Shown: positions 1 through 6,588, counted from the first letter of the stretch. The stretch: DNA of 13,652 nt from an uncultured Oscillospiraceae bacterium (GCA_900769835.1 CAAGIE010000161.1:1-13652), one strand, 5' to 3'. Made by a program: numbers and translations. The notes: generated from the letters alone by a model not told the origin.

Positions 1-34
1 AAAGCACCCCCTCATATGAGGGGGTGTTCTTTTT
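1..34. terminator. Hairpin terminator between convergent genes at left edge
   Basis: A perfect 22-base palindrome lies at 5-26 (CACCCCCTCAT and its complement). On the plus strand it is followed by TTCTTTTT (27-34), a good intrinsic terminator for a plus-strand gene lying left of the window. On the minus strand it is followed by CTTT and then the window edge. It lies 38 bases past the stop of the minus-strand GMP synthase gene, so it could end that transcript too. The hairpin and T tract are seen directly; the bidirectional role is inferred. Confidence 0.8.
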
Positions 35-63
35 GTGCATAGTTGATTTTCGCTATGGGAAAA

Positions 64-1065
64 TCATTCCCACTCGATGGTGCCGGTGGGCTTGGGAGTC
101 AGGTCGAACAGAACGCGGTTGATGCCGGGGACTTCGCCGGTGATGCGAGCCACGATCTTGTGCAGCACATCGTAGGGGATCTCCTCGATGGTAGCGGTCA
201 TAGCGTCCTTGGTGTTCACGGCGCGGATGATGGCGGGCCAGCCTTCGTAGCGGCTCTCGTCCTTTACGCCAACGCTCTTGATATCGGGCACAGCGATGAA
301 GTACTGCCAGGTCTTTTCAGCCAGGCCGCACTTGTCGAACTCGTCGCGGAGGATGGCATCTGCTTCACGCAGAGCTTCCAGACGGTCGCGGGTGATCGCA
401 CCCAGGCAACGGACACCCAGACCGGGGCCGGGGAAGGGCTGACGGTAGACCATAGCGTGGGGCAGACCCAGAGCCTCGCCGACCACACGGACTTCGTCCT
501 TGAACAGGAGCTTGATGGGCTCCACCAGCTCGAACTTCAGATCCTCAGGCAGGCCGCCCACGTTATGATGGGACTTAACTGCCTTCTTGCCCTCTGCAGC
601 CTTGATGGACTCCAGAATGTCGGGGTAGATGGTACCCTGAGCCAGGAAAGTGATATCCTCCAGCTTGCGGGCTTCGTCGGCAAACACGGTGATGAATTCC
701 TTGCCGATGATCTTACGCTTGGTTTCGGGGTCGGAAACACCGGCCAGCAGACCCAGGAAATGATCGGTGGCATCCACATAGATCAGGTTTGCATTCAGGC
801 CGTCCTTGAACATCTTGATGACGCTCTCGGATTCGTTCTTGCGCATCAGGCCGTGGTTCACGTGGACACAGACTAACTGCTTGCCGATGGCGCGAATAAG
901 CAGAGCGGCGACCACGGAAGAGTCCACACCGCCGGACAGAGCCAGCAGAACTTTTTTGTCGCCGACCTGAGCGCGGATCTCCTCCACCTGCTCCTCAATA
1001 AAAGCGTTGGCCAGGTCGAAGTTTGTAATGCGTTCCATAGTTTCGGGACGTACAGAATTTGCCAT
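64..1065 (-). CDS. guaA: GMP synthase, stand-alone ATP-pyrophosphatase subunit (no glutaminase domain)
   Basis: This 333-residue protein would convert XMP to GMP in the cytoplasm, adenylating XMP and replacing the adenylate with ammonia. The N-type ATP-PPase P-loop SGGVDSS is at residues 44-50. The C-terminal dimerisation and XMP-binding region carries RQPFPGPGLGVR at about 208-219 and ends in KPTGTIEWE, the signature end of GMP synthases. Typical bacterial GuaA has about 510 residues with an N-terminal class I glutamine amidotransferase domain of about 190 residues. That domain is absent here, and nothing like it precedes the gene. The layout matches the two-subunit (GuaAB-type) form. The start at 1065 has GGAGGG at 1073-1078 with a 7-base gap. 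The frame is open further upstream, but that stretch is not GuaA-like. The catalytic call is firm; the source of ammonia is unknown. Confidence 0.95.
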   Translation of the reverse strand: MANSVRPETMERITNFDLANAFIEEQVEEIRAQVGDKKVLLALSGGVDSSVVAALLIRAIGKQLVCVHVNHGLMRKNESESVIKMFKDGLNANLIYVDATDHFLGLLAGVSDPETKRKIIGKEFITVFADEARKLEDITFLAQGTIYPDILESIKAAEGKKAVKSHHNVGGLPEDLKFELVEPIKLLFKDEVRVVGEALGLPHAMVYRQPFPGPGLGVRCLGAITRDRLEALREADAILRDEFDKCGLAEKTWQYFIAVPDIKSVGVKDESRYEGWPAIIRAVNTKDAMTATIEEIPYDVLHKIVARITGEVPGINRVLFDLTPKPTGTIEWE

Positions 1066-1105
1066 AAAAGATCCCTCCAAAATACATTTATTAAAAGATG
1101 GAATT

Positions 1106-1134
1106 ATTATAATTGCATTTATTCTGATATGCAA
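1106..1134 (-). promoter_or_regulatory. Probable promoter of the GMP synthase gene
   Basis: On the minus strand TTGCAT (1129-1134) and a perfect TATAAT (1106-1111) are separated by 17 bases. The predicted transcript would start near 1100, leaving a leader of about 35 bases. That is too short for a purine riboswitch aptamer. Confidence 0.6.
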
Positions 1135-1179
1135 GAAAAAAATGCGCGGTATCGACAAAAAATTTACGGGCGCATTGTT

Positions 1180-1266
1180 CGGGAGATTGCCAGGAGGTGA
1201 ATTGCCCCAACGGGGCAAGAGAGGCCACCCTGGGGTGCAGCCGCTCCGCGGCTTCGCAATGACACG
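1180..1266. repeat. REP-like spacer element with several inverted repeats
   Basis: This non-coding spacer holds three small hairpins: TTGCCCC-AAC-GGGGCAA (1202-1218), CACCC/GGGTG near 1226-1238, and GCCGC-TCC-GCGGC near 1239-1252. Read on the minus strand it begins GTCATTGCGAAGCCGCGG and, after the other hairpins, ends GGCAATCTCC. The opening resembles the dispersed GTCATTGCGAG..GAAGCAATC type of bacterial intergenic repeat as I remember it. Only one copy is in this window, so the repeat status is inferred from resemblance and symmetry. Confidence 0.4.
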
Positions 1267-1272
1267 GAAGAA

Positions 1273-1302
1273 CGAAAAAGCGAGTTGTCTGCGGCGACTC
1301 GC
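1273..1302 (-). terminator. Intrinsic terminator after the GNAT gene
   Basis: On the minus strand, starting 3 bases after the stop codon, GCGAGT (1297-1302) pairs with ACTCGC (1280-1285) across an 11-base loop. It is followed directly by TTTTT (1275-1279). An alternative fold, GCGGC/GCCGC, competes inside it. The stem is short, so strength is uncertain, but position and T tract fit an operon end. Confidence 0.55.
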
Positions 1303-1305
1303 CGC

Positions 1306-2043
1306 TTAGTCCAGAGGAAAGCCCAGGTAAGTGGGGGGCGGGGTTTCGGCAAAGGGGAGATACATGCCGCAGGGGTCGTCCCCCTCCGGGATACGGAACT
1401 TGCCGCAGGTCACGCCCAGAGTGGCAACGATGCCGGGGGCGGCAGCGGGATCGCCGAAAAATTCCTGAATATATAATGTATCGTTGTGGATGGCGGCGGC
1501 GAACAGACAGTTCTCGCCCCGGTAGAATTTGCCCCAGGTGCCGTAGTATGCCAGGCAGGCGGTTTCCGTCAGCGCGCCTGCGGGCAAATAGCGCTCCCGC
1601 AGAGCGGCATATTCCGCTTCCGTCAGTTCCTTTAGCGGAATGGGGTCGCCGGCGGTGGCCTCAAAACTGCGGCTTTTGCCGAAGGGGACATAGCCCATTT
1701 TGCCATAGTAGCCCCAAAGACCGGGTTCTGCCGGCACCAGCACCGCGCCGTCATAGCCGTTTTCTGCCAGATGGCGGTGGGTGTCCTGCATCAGTGCGGG
1801 GCAAAGACCCTGCCCGCGATGGCGCTCTAAAGTGGCAACGGCATAAATATAGGCGAATTTGCCGCAGGGGAACCAATAGAGGGCGGCGGCAACCTGCCCG
1901 TCCAGGGTGACGCAACGGCAACGCTCAAAAGAAAAAGCGTTTGCGAAAAAGCCGTCAATAAAGGCATCGTCGTCCCCAAAGGCTTGATGCCAGAGGGCTT
2001 TTAACCGGGGGATCTGCTGAGGGGTGGGCGCGTTAATAGTCAT
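1306..2043 (-). CDS. GNAT-family N-acetyltransferase
   Basis: This 245-residue cytoplasmic acetyltransferase has an unknown acceptor. The acetyl-CoA binding motif A is visible as RHRGQGL (residues 74-80), followed by a helix and then YYGKMGYVPF (about 112-121), the usual closing strand and loop of the GNAT core. About 120 further residues follow, more than a minimal GNAT of about 150, and end GMYLPFAETPPPTYLGFPLD. This hints at a two-domain, Eis-like build, which I infer only from length. The start is decided by the RBS: AAGGAGG (2050-2056) abuts the ATG at 2049 with no gap but lies 6 bases before the ATG at 2043, so 2043 is chosen. The gene overlaps the stop of the upstream DUF2156 gene by 11 bases, suggesting translational coupling. 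Family certain, substrate unknown. Confidence 0.88.
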   Translation of the reverse strand: MTINAPTPQQIPRLKALWHQAFGDDDAFIDGFFANAFSFERCRCVTLDGQVAAALYWFPCGKFAYIYAVATLERHRGQGLCPALMQDTHRHLAENGYDGAVLVPAEPGLWGYYGKMGYVPFGKSRSFEATAGDPIPLKELTEAEYAALRERYLPAGALTETACLAYYGTWGKFYRGENCLFAAAIHNDTLYIQEFFGDPAAAPGIVATLGVTCGKFRIPEGDDPCGMYLPFAETPPPTYLGFPLD

Positions 2044-2944
2044 AGCCATCCTCCTTCAGCGCCGCCCAATGCTTTTCGATCAGGTGGTGGGGGTTGTAGG
2101 AGAGTTTTGCCTTACGCAGACCCTCGATGCCCAGGTCATCCTCCCGGTTCAGCCAGCGGAGGGCGGGGCATTTCGCCCGCAGGTATTTGGCAAATTCCTG
2201 ATTGATCACGGGGTAGGCGCCATCCACATCGTCCACGGCTTTTTCAAAATGCACATCGAAGGCATCCTCGCACAAGGGGGATGCCACCGTGGCGGCAACG
2301 GGCTGACCGTCTACCATCAGCACAAGACCCTCCAGTTCCAATTCCTGCCAATGCTCCAATGCCCGCTTGGCGGCGATCCGCTCCATATACACATCGGAGT
2401 GGGGGTCGTTATTCCGGCGGGCATCGTACCAGCGGTCAAAGACCTGCCACAGCAGAGGAAGTGTTTCGCTATTCAGCGGCAGTGTTACCGCCCGGGGATA
2501 TTGCTGGTGGAAGCGGTTGACGTGGTTGCGCTTTTTCTGGAATTTCTTACCCTTCAGGTCTGCCAGATCGTTGATGTCATAGATGTAGTCGAAATGATCC
2601 CGCACCACGTGGTAGTGGAACATATCCGGGTAGTGTTCCTGAAGATAGGCGCAGTCCGCCGGGGACAGGCTGGTGATGCGGAAGGCGATGCGCCGTTCCT
2701 TTGCGTCGGCGATCAGCGCGTCGATGGTGGGTTTCGGGTCGGAAAAGCCAATGGGGAAGGGGTAGATGCTCTGGCCGGAAAACTGGGAGAAAATGCAGAG
2801 GTTGCCCTCCACCATAGCGGCCTGCTGACGACCCCAGGCATAGAGGTTGATGAAATTATATTCGCATCCCCGATGGCCGAAAGCCTGCAAAATGGGGGCG
2901 TACCGGCTTCTTTGCGCCAGGGAGAGAGGTTGGAAATCGATCAC
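2033..2944 (-). CDS. DUF2156 family protein (phosphatidylglycerol lysyltransferase C-terminal-like)
   Basis: This 303-residue soluble protein has the double-GNAT fold expected of DUF2156 (PF09924), the family that contains the catalytic half of MprF-type lysyl-phosphatidylglycerol synthases. Recognisable stretches are FQKKRNHVNRF (about 135-145) and NREDDLGIEGLRKAKLSYNP (266-285), the latter typical of clostridial members. There are no membrane segments, so it lacks the flippase half of MprF. An aminoacyl- or acyl-transfer role is a family-level inference; the substrate is unknown. I choose the GTG at 2942-2944, with GAAAGGAT (2953-2960) upstream. The first in-frame ATG, at 2971, lies inside the predicted -10 box and would not be translated. 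It is first in a two-gene operon with the overlapping GNAT gene. Confidence 0.85.
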   Translation of the reverse strand: MIDFQPLSLAQRSRYAPILQAFGHRGCEYNFINLYAWGRQQAAMVEGNLCIFSQFSGQSIYPFPIGFSDPKPTIDALIADAKERRIAFRITSLSPADCAYLQEHYPDMFHYHVVRDHFDYIYDINDLADLKGKKFQKKRNHVNRFHQQYPRAVTLPLNSETLPLLWQVFDRWYDARRNNDPHSDVYMERIAAKRALEHWQELELEGLVLMVDGQPVAATVASPLCEDAFDVHFEKAVDDVDGAYPVINQEFAKYLRAKCPALRWLNREDDLGIEGLRKAKLSYNPHHLIEKHWAALKEDGYDY

Positions 2945-2952
2945 GGGAACAC

Positions 2953-2960
2953 ATCCTTTC
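2953..2960 (-). promoter_or_regulatory. Ribosome binding site that fixes a GTG start
   Basis: GAAAGGAT on the minus strand, with AGGA at 2954-2957, sits 9 bases before the GTG at 2944. No comparable site precedes the ATG at 2971. Confidence 0.6.
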
Positions 2961-2966
2961 TGCCTT

Positions 2967-2975
2967 ATCATACCA
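2967..2975 (-). promoter_or_regulatory. Extended -10 promoter of the DUF2156-GNAT operon
   Basis: TGGTATGAT on the minus strand fits the extended -10 form TGnTATAAT with one mismatch. The -35 region is poor (TATGCA at 17 bases). Transcription would start near 2960, giving a leader of about 16 bases that consists mainly of the RBS. Confidence 0.5.
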
Positions 2976-2982
2976 TAGTTTT

Positions 2983-3000
2983 CCCGCTTTGCATAGCGGG
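2983..3000. promoter_or_regulatory. Inverted repeat in the divergent promoter region, possible operator
   Basis: CCCGCT (2983-2988) and AGCGGG (2995-3000) form a perfect 6-base inverted repeat with a 6-base centre. It lies just upstream of the minus-strand -10 box, covering its -35 region, and 14 bases left of the plus-strand -35. No T tract follows, so a regulatory site is more likely than a terminator. Function is inferred from position only. Confidence 0.3.
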
Positions 3001-3013
3001 TATTCCCGAATCC

Positions 3014-3043
3014 TTGACAACAAATGGAGAATGCTGGTATAAT
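3014..3043 (+). promoter_or_regulatory. Strong promoter of the first lipoprotein gene
   Basis: Perfect TTGACA (3014-3019) and perfect TATAAT (3038-3043) are separated by 18 bases, with a TG extension (3035-3036). Transcription should start near 3050, leaving a leader of about 35 bases with AAAGGCAGGA before the ATG at 3086. Confidence 0.9.
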
Positions 3044-3085
3044 ATAGGGGATCCCTAAATAAAAACGAAAGGCAGGATCCGAAAA

Positions 3086-4390
3086 ATGAAAAAGATTTTA
3101 GCAGTAATTTTATCCGTGGTGATGGTGCTGACTCTATTGGCCGCTTGCGGCAACAATAACGGCACGGCCGCTATGCCCACGGAAGACGGCGCTTCCGCCC
3201 AGGGTGGCACCCAGTGGAAGCGGTTCAACAAGACCGCAGTTACCACCGAAACCGTGGCGACTGCCGCCAACGGTTGCTCCATCACTGTGGCTCCGGTGGA
3301 GTATTTGGATGATAGCATTGCCTTTGATATGGTTTTTGAGAACCCCACCGATATGACTGTTGTGTTCGATCTGGACAGTGTGGCGGTCAATAAGGTGATG
3401 ATGGATGACTACACCTATACAACGATAGAGCCCGGCGAGTCTTACGAGACCACCCTTACTTTCTATATGGACGACCTGCGTCTGCGCGGTGTGTTCTTCC
3501 TGGCATCTCTGGAAGGAGAATGCGTTCTGTCTGACGATGAGAACTGGGAGGAACTGGAGCGTCTTACCTTCACCATCGAGTCCGATAAGGTCGGCGAATT
3601 CGAGATGGATACCAGCGCATTTTATAATGCGGTGAATAGCACCGGCGCGCGGCGGGATCTGGGCTTTACTCTGCTGGATGCGCAGCAGACACAGACCGAT
3701 GTGGGCAACGGCATGACGCTGATCACCACGGGCGCCATGGCGTACGGCGATACCGCCAACAACTACTTCTTTATGGAATTCTATAACGACAGCGACGAGA
3801 CCGCGTATGTGGACTGGTATGTGACGGAACTCAACGGTCTGGAGATGGGCGCAAACCCCGACTGGGGCGATGTTCTGCCCGGTTGCCGCTTTGTGTTGTT
3901 CTGGCAAACCGAATATCAGGTGTCTGAAACCATGCGTCAGGCCTTCGGCATCGAGTCTGTGGTGAACTACCGCTACAAGATCGAAACCACTGACGGTGAA
4001 TACAACAATTCCGTCGAGACCGAGGGCTTCTACGAGATCCCCGGCAGCGAAGCAACTCTGGATATGACTGCAGAGGTACTCTACGATGACGGCGATGTGA
4101 AGATCAGCGCCAAGGAGGTCGTGGAGAGCGAGTGGGGTTATAGTTACATCTACCTGATCGTGGAATCCGATGAAGAAGCGTATGTCACCTGCAACAGTGA
4201 TGAGATCGAGGTGGACGGCTCTGCCGGCTACATCTGGTGCGGTCTGTCCAGTTGGCTGGACGAGGGCGAGATGGAGATCGAGAGCATCGAGATCGAGAAT
4301 CTGGATGCAGATTCCATCACGCTTCCCGTTGAGATCACAACTTACGACGAGTATGATGTCGTCGCAGTAGATCTGGTGATCTATTTCTGA
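3086..4390 (+). CDS. Uncharacterised lipoprotein A, repeated beta-rich modules
   Basis: This 434-residue exported lipoprotein has no recognised family. The signal peptide has KK at the start, a hydrophobic core and lipobox LAAC with Cys21 as the lipidation site. It should be anchored to the outer face of the membrane after Lgt and LspA processing. A short linker to about residue 43 is followed by three beta-rich, acidic modules (about 65-166, 205-300 and 323-434). Modules 1 and 2 keep the same register: N86-x15-N102 with P116-G117, and N234-x15-N250 with P265-G266. Module 3 is more divergent. The next gene is a full-length paralogue. The acidic composition and repeat pattern recall small Ig-like or telokin-like lipoprotein domains of Firmicutes, but I cannot name one. 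No catalytic motif is visible. It appears to be a single-gene transcription unit. Confidence 0.9.
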   Translation: MKKILAVILSVVMVLTLLAACGNNNGTAAMPTEDGASAQGGTQWKRFNKTAVTTETVATAANGCSITVAPVEYLDDSIAFDMVFENPTDMTVVFDLDSVAVNKVMMDDYTYTTIEPGESYETTLTFYMDDLRLRGVFFLASLEGECVLSDDENWEELERLTFTIESDKVGEFEMDTSAFYNAVNSTGARRDLGFTLLDAQQTQTDVGNGMTLITTGAMAYGDTANNYFFMEFYNDSDETAYVDWYVTELNGLEMGANPDWGDVLPGCRFVLFWQTEYQVSETMRQAFGIESVVNYRYKIETTDGEYNNSVETEGFYEIPGSEATLDMTAEVLYDDGDVKISAKEVVESEWGYSYIYLIVESDEEAYVTCNSDEIEVDGSAGYIWCGLSSWLDEGEMEIESIEIENLDADSITLPVEITTYDEYDVVAVDLVIYF

Positions 4391-4399
4391 TACCACAAA

Positions 4400-4440
4400 A
4401 AAGACCCGCAGAGTGTTTCCTCTGCGGGTCTTTATTTTTC
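4400..4440 (+). terminator. Intrinsic terminator after lipoprotein A
   Basis: A perfect 14-base stem, AAAGACCCGCAGAG (4400-4413) and its complement (4420-4433), closes a 6-base loop and is followed by ATTTTTC. The left arm begins with an A run, so the hairpin could also act on minus-strand transcripts. Confidence 0.92.
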
Positions 4441-4442
4441 TG

Positions 4443-4471
4443 TTTTCTTTTTCCGCGGAATGTGGTATAAT
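4443..4471 (+). promoter_or_regulatory. Extended -10 promoter of the second lipoprotein gene
   Basis: TGGTATAAT (4463-4471) contains a perfect TATAAT at 4466-4471. The -35 position at 17 bases reads TTTTCT and lies at the end of the T-rich tail of the preceding terminator. The leader to ATG 4506 is about 28 bases and carries AAAGG at 4489-4493. Confidence 0.75.
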
Positions 4472-4505
4472 GGGGGCATCTGCAACAGAAAGGTTGAATC
4501 TGTTT

Positions 4506-5840
4506 ATGAAAAAGCTGATCGCGATGCTTTTGCTGGCGGCAATGCTTGTCTCCCTGACGGCCTGCCGCAAGAAAGAAAAGGAAGAGAAGGAAACTGAGCC
4601 TGCCACGGAAGCGGTGCAGTTTGACGACTGGGAGAAATTCCTCACTACTGCCACTACGGAAAAGGCTGTGGTAAAGCCCCAGGTGGGCGGCGAGATCACC
4701 GTTGCGCCCGTGGCCTATCGTGACAATGTGGTTTGTCTGGATATCACCCTGAACAACACCACCGATCGGACGTTGTGTCTGGATGTGGCGGCGGTGGCGG
4801 TGAACGGCATCACCATCGGCGCGGTGTGCAACACCTTCGCCCTCCCCGGTGAGCAGGTTATGGAGACACTGTCTGTTTCCCAGACCGAACTGCGGATGGC
4901 GGGCATTTTCCAGATCGCAACGGTGGAATTTCTCTTTGATATCCAGGACGAGGACGGCTTCAGTCTGGAGGTGGTGCGCCACACACTGACCTCCTCTGCA
5001 GGCGCGGATTTCCAGCAGGATGCCGACGCAAGTCTGCGGGCATTTACCAGTTCCCAGGCGCAAAGCGAGATGGGCTACACCGTTGTCTGCAATGAAAAGA
5101 CCCGCGTGGAGTTGGGCGACAACGTTTATCTGGAAAACAAGGTCTTCATCGACGGCGCTTTGGGCGAGATTCTTCGTCTGGAAGTGCGCAACGAGGACGA
5201 TAAGTTATACAATCTGGCGGGCGCCATCGACAGTATCAACGGCCTGAACGTGCTGGCTTACAGTCGCGTGGACACCATTCTGCCCAATACCTCCGCGGTG
5301 GTGTACGTGCAGATGGAACTGGTGCTGAGCCAGATGATGCGAGAGGCTTTTGGTGTGGACAGTACTGCGAAATTCGGCATGGAACTGAAACTGTACGACT
5401 GTCAGGAAAATGGCGCGCCTCTGGACAGTGCCGAGCCCCTTGCCCAGCATCGTTTTGAAATGACCATCCCCGAGCGGGAAGTGCTAGCAAATCTGGAAGG
5501 CACACTGCTCTATTATGCAAACGGTCTGGAGATCCTGGCGAAAAAGGCAGTGTATGCCCCCTGGAGCGAGGACCAGGAGGAAACCTATGTGTATCTGGTG
5601 TTCCGTTGCCACGAGGATAAGGAACTTACCGTGGAACTGGAGCCGGAAAAGCCCGTTGTGATGAACGGCGGATATAGTTATTTCGAGTTCATCGCGCCGG
5701 AAACCATCGCAGGCAACGACTATCGGGTAGGTTGCGTGCGGGTGGATAATATCGACAGCACTTTTGTGGAACTGTCCCTTTTGGTGACCGACGCCGGCAA
5801 CCAGACGGAATTTACTGCAGAGATCTGCGTGATGTTTTAA
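4506..5840 (+). CDS. Uncharacterised lipoprotein B, paralogue of lipoprotein A
   Basis: This 444-residue lipoprotein has a signal peptide ending in LTAC with Cys20 lipidated. A highly charged K/E linker follows (about 21-32). It aligns with lipoprotein A over its whole length: W42/W44, EITVAPVAY against SITVAPVEY, FALPGE against TIEPGE, and MMREAFGVDS against TMRQAFGIES. Its modules keep the same register, N84-x15-N100 with P114-G115, and N229-x15-N245 with P260. A third divergent module occupies about 328-444. I choose ATG 4506 because the signal peptide begins there; the open frame to its left runs through the upstream terminator and promoter. The RBS AAAGG is 12 bases away, rather long. 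Function unknown. It probably arose by tandem duplication and has since diverged strongly, so different ligands are possible. Confidence 0.9.
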   Translation: MKKLIAMLLLAAMLVSLTACRKKEKEEKETEPATEAVQFDDWEKFLTTATTEKAVVKPQVGGEITVAPVAYRDNVVCLDITLNNTTDRTLCLDVAAVAVNGITIGAVCNTFALPGEQVMETLSVSQTELRMAGIFQIATVEFLFDIQDEDGFSLEVVRHTLTSSAGADFQQDADASLRAFTSSQAQSEMGYTVVCNEKTRVELGDNVYLENKVFIDGALGEILRLEVRNEDDKLYNLAGAIDSINGLNVLAYSRVDTILPNTSAVVYVQMELVLSQMMREAFGVDSTAKFGMELKLYDCQENGAPLDSAEPLAQHRFEMTIPEREVLANLEGTLLYYANGLEILAKKAVYAPWSEDQEETYVYLVFRCHEDKELTVELEPEKPVVMNGGYSYFEFIAPETIAGNDYRVGCVRVDNIDSTFVELSLLVTDAGNQTEFTAEICVMF

Positions 5841-5844
5841 CCCA

Positions 5845-5887
5845 TACCCCGGGGCGGTTGCCCCGGGGTAAAATTTTTATTTCTTTT
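5845..5887 (+). terminator. Intrinsic terminator after lipoprotein B
   Basis: TACCCCGGGGC (5845-5855) pairs with GCCCCGGGGTA (5860-5870) over a GGTT loop and is followed by AAATTTTTATTTCTTTT. Each arm is itself partly palindromic (CCCCGGGG). It starts 5 bases past the stop codon. Confidence 0.93.
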
Positions 5888-5908
5888 CCGGCGGGTTCGT
5901 GCTATAAT
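5880..5908 (+). promoter_or_regulatory. Extended -10 promoter of the PAP2-ABC operon
   Basis: TGCTATAAT (5900-5908) has a perfect TATAAT at 5903-5908 and a TG extension. At 17 bases the -35 position reads TTTCTT, inside the T tail of the preceding terminator. An RBS-like GAGAGGG follows before ATG 5941. Confidence 0.75.
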
Positions 5909-5940
5909 GGAAAAATAAAACAAAATGAGAGGGTTACACT

Positions 5941-6588
5941 ATGAATAAGACGAAGAAATTGTTGCTTTTGGGCCTTTGCCTGCTGCTGGCGTTCGGTGTG
6001 TTCACGATCCTTGTGAAGACGGTGGATGTAAAGGCCATCGGCCCGGAAAATTCCCAGGTCGGTTTTGCCGGTGTAAACGGCTGGTTCCGTGAGCAGGTGG
6101 GTCATCACCCCGCGATCTATGAACTTTCCGAGAAATTTGGCTACGGAGTGCTGATGGTGGCGGCGGCGATGGCAATGCTGGCATTTGCCCAGGTGCTGAA
6201 GAATAAGAGCCTGAAGATCGAGCGGGAACTTTTGTGGCTGGTGGCACTGTATGCGGTGGTGGTGGCCTGCTATGTGGGCTTTGAGTTTTTGGTGATCAAC
6301 TACCGTCCCGTGCTGATGGAGGGAGAACTGGAAGCATCTTACCCCTCCTCCCACACACTGCTGGCAACATGTATTATGGGCTCTGTCCTGATTTACCTGA
6401 AAAAGAAGATCCCCTGTGGCCGTTGCCGCCGAGTGCCTTCTCTGCTGGCGACCATCCTGATGGTGGCAGTGGTGGCGGGCAGAGCGGCCTCCGGTGTCCA
6501 CTGGATCACGGATATTTTTGCAAGTTTGCTGCTCAGCGGCGGTCTGCTGGCGCTTTATGCCGCGGCCATCGAAAAGGAAGAGAGATAA
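5941..6588 (+). CDS. PAP2-superfamily membrane phosphatase
   Basis: This 215-residue integral membrane protein is a likely lipid or polyprenyl (pyro)phosphate phosphatase acting at the membrane. Hydrophobic segments fall near 7-26, 67-86, 98-119, 139-154, 168-183 and 192-210, giving about six helices. PAP2 motifs appear in order: RP (122-123) of motif 1, PSSH (135-138; family PSGH) of motif 2, and R181-x5-H187-x3-D191 of motif 3. The Lys normally seven residues before the motif 1 Arg is Glu115, and the Gly of motif 2 is Ser, so activity or substrate preference may differ. The next gene begins immediately after the stop (TAAATG), so the two form an operon. Undecaprenyl pyrophosphate recycling or phosphatidate dephosphorylation are both possible. 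Confidence 0.88.
   Translation: MNKTKKLLLLGLCLLLAFGVFTILVKTVDVKAIGPENSQVGFAGVNGWFREQVGHHPAIYELSEKFGYGVLMVAAAMAMLAFAQVLKNKSLKIERELLWLVALYAVVVACYVGFEFLVINYRPVLMEGELEASYPSSHTLLATCIMGSVLIYLKKKIPCGRCRRVPSLLATILMVAVVAGRAASGVHWITDIFASLLLSGGLLALYAAAIEKEER

Noticed and set aside
1066..1180. Purine riboswitch before the GMP synthase gene
   Set aside because: The predicted leader is about 35 bases and no three-way junction can be drawn.
1066..1218. N-terminal extension of the GMP synthase frame, perhaps a remnant of the missing glutaminase domain
   Set aside because: The 51 residues show no GATase motif, run through the predicted promoter and RBS, and are far too short.
1202..1218. TTGCCCC-AAC-GGGGCAA hairpin as a terminator
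   Set aside because: There is no T tract on either side; a better terminator with TTTTT lies at 1273-1302.
4378..5840. C-terminal Phe of both lipoproteins (IYF and VMF) as an outer-membrane beta-barrel signal
   Set aside because: The proteins are lipobox lipoproteins in a Firmicute-like genome and no barrel-like strand pattern or outer-membrane gene is present. The shared ending is explained by paralogy.
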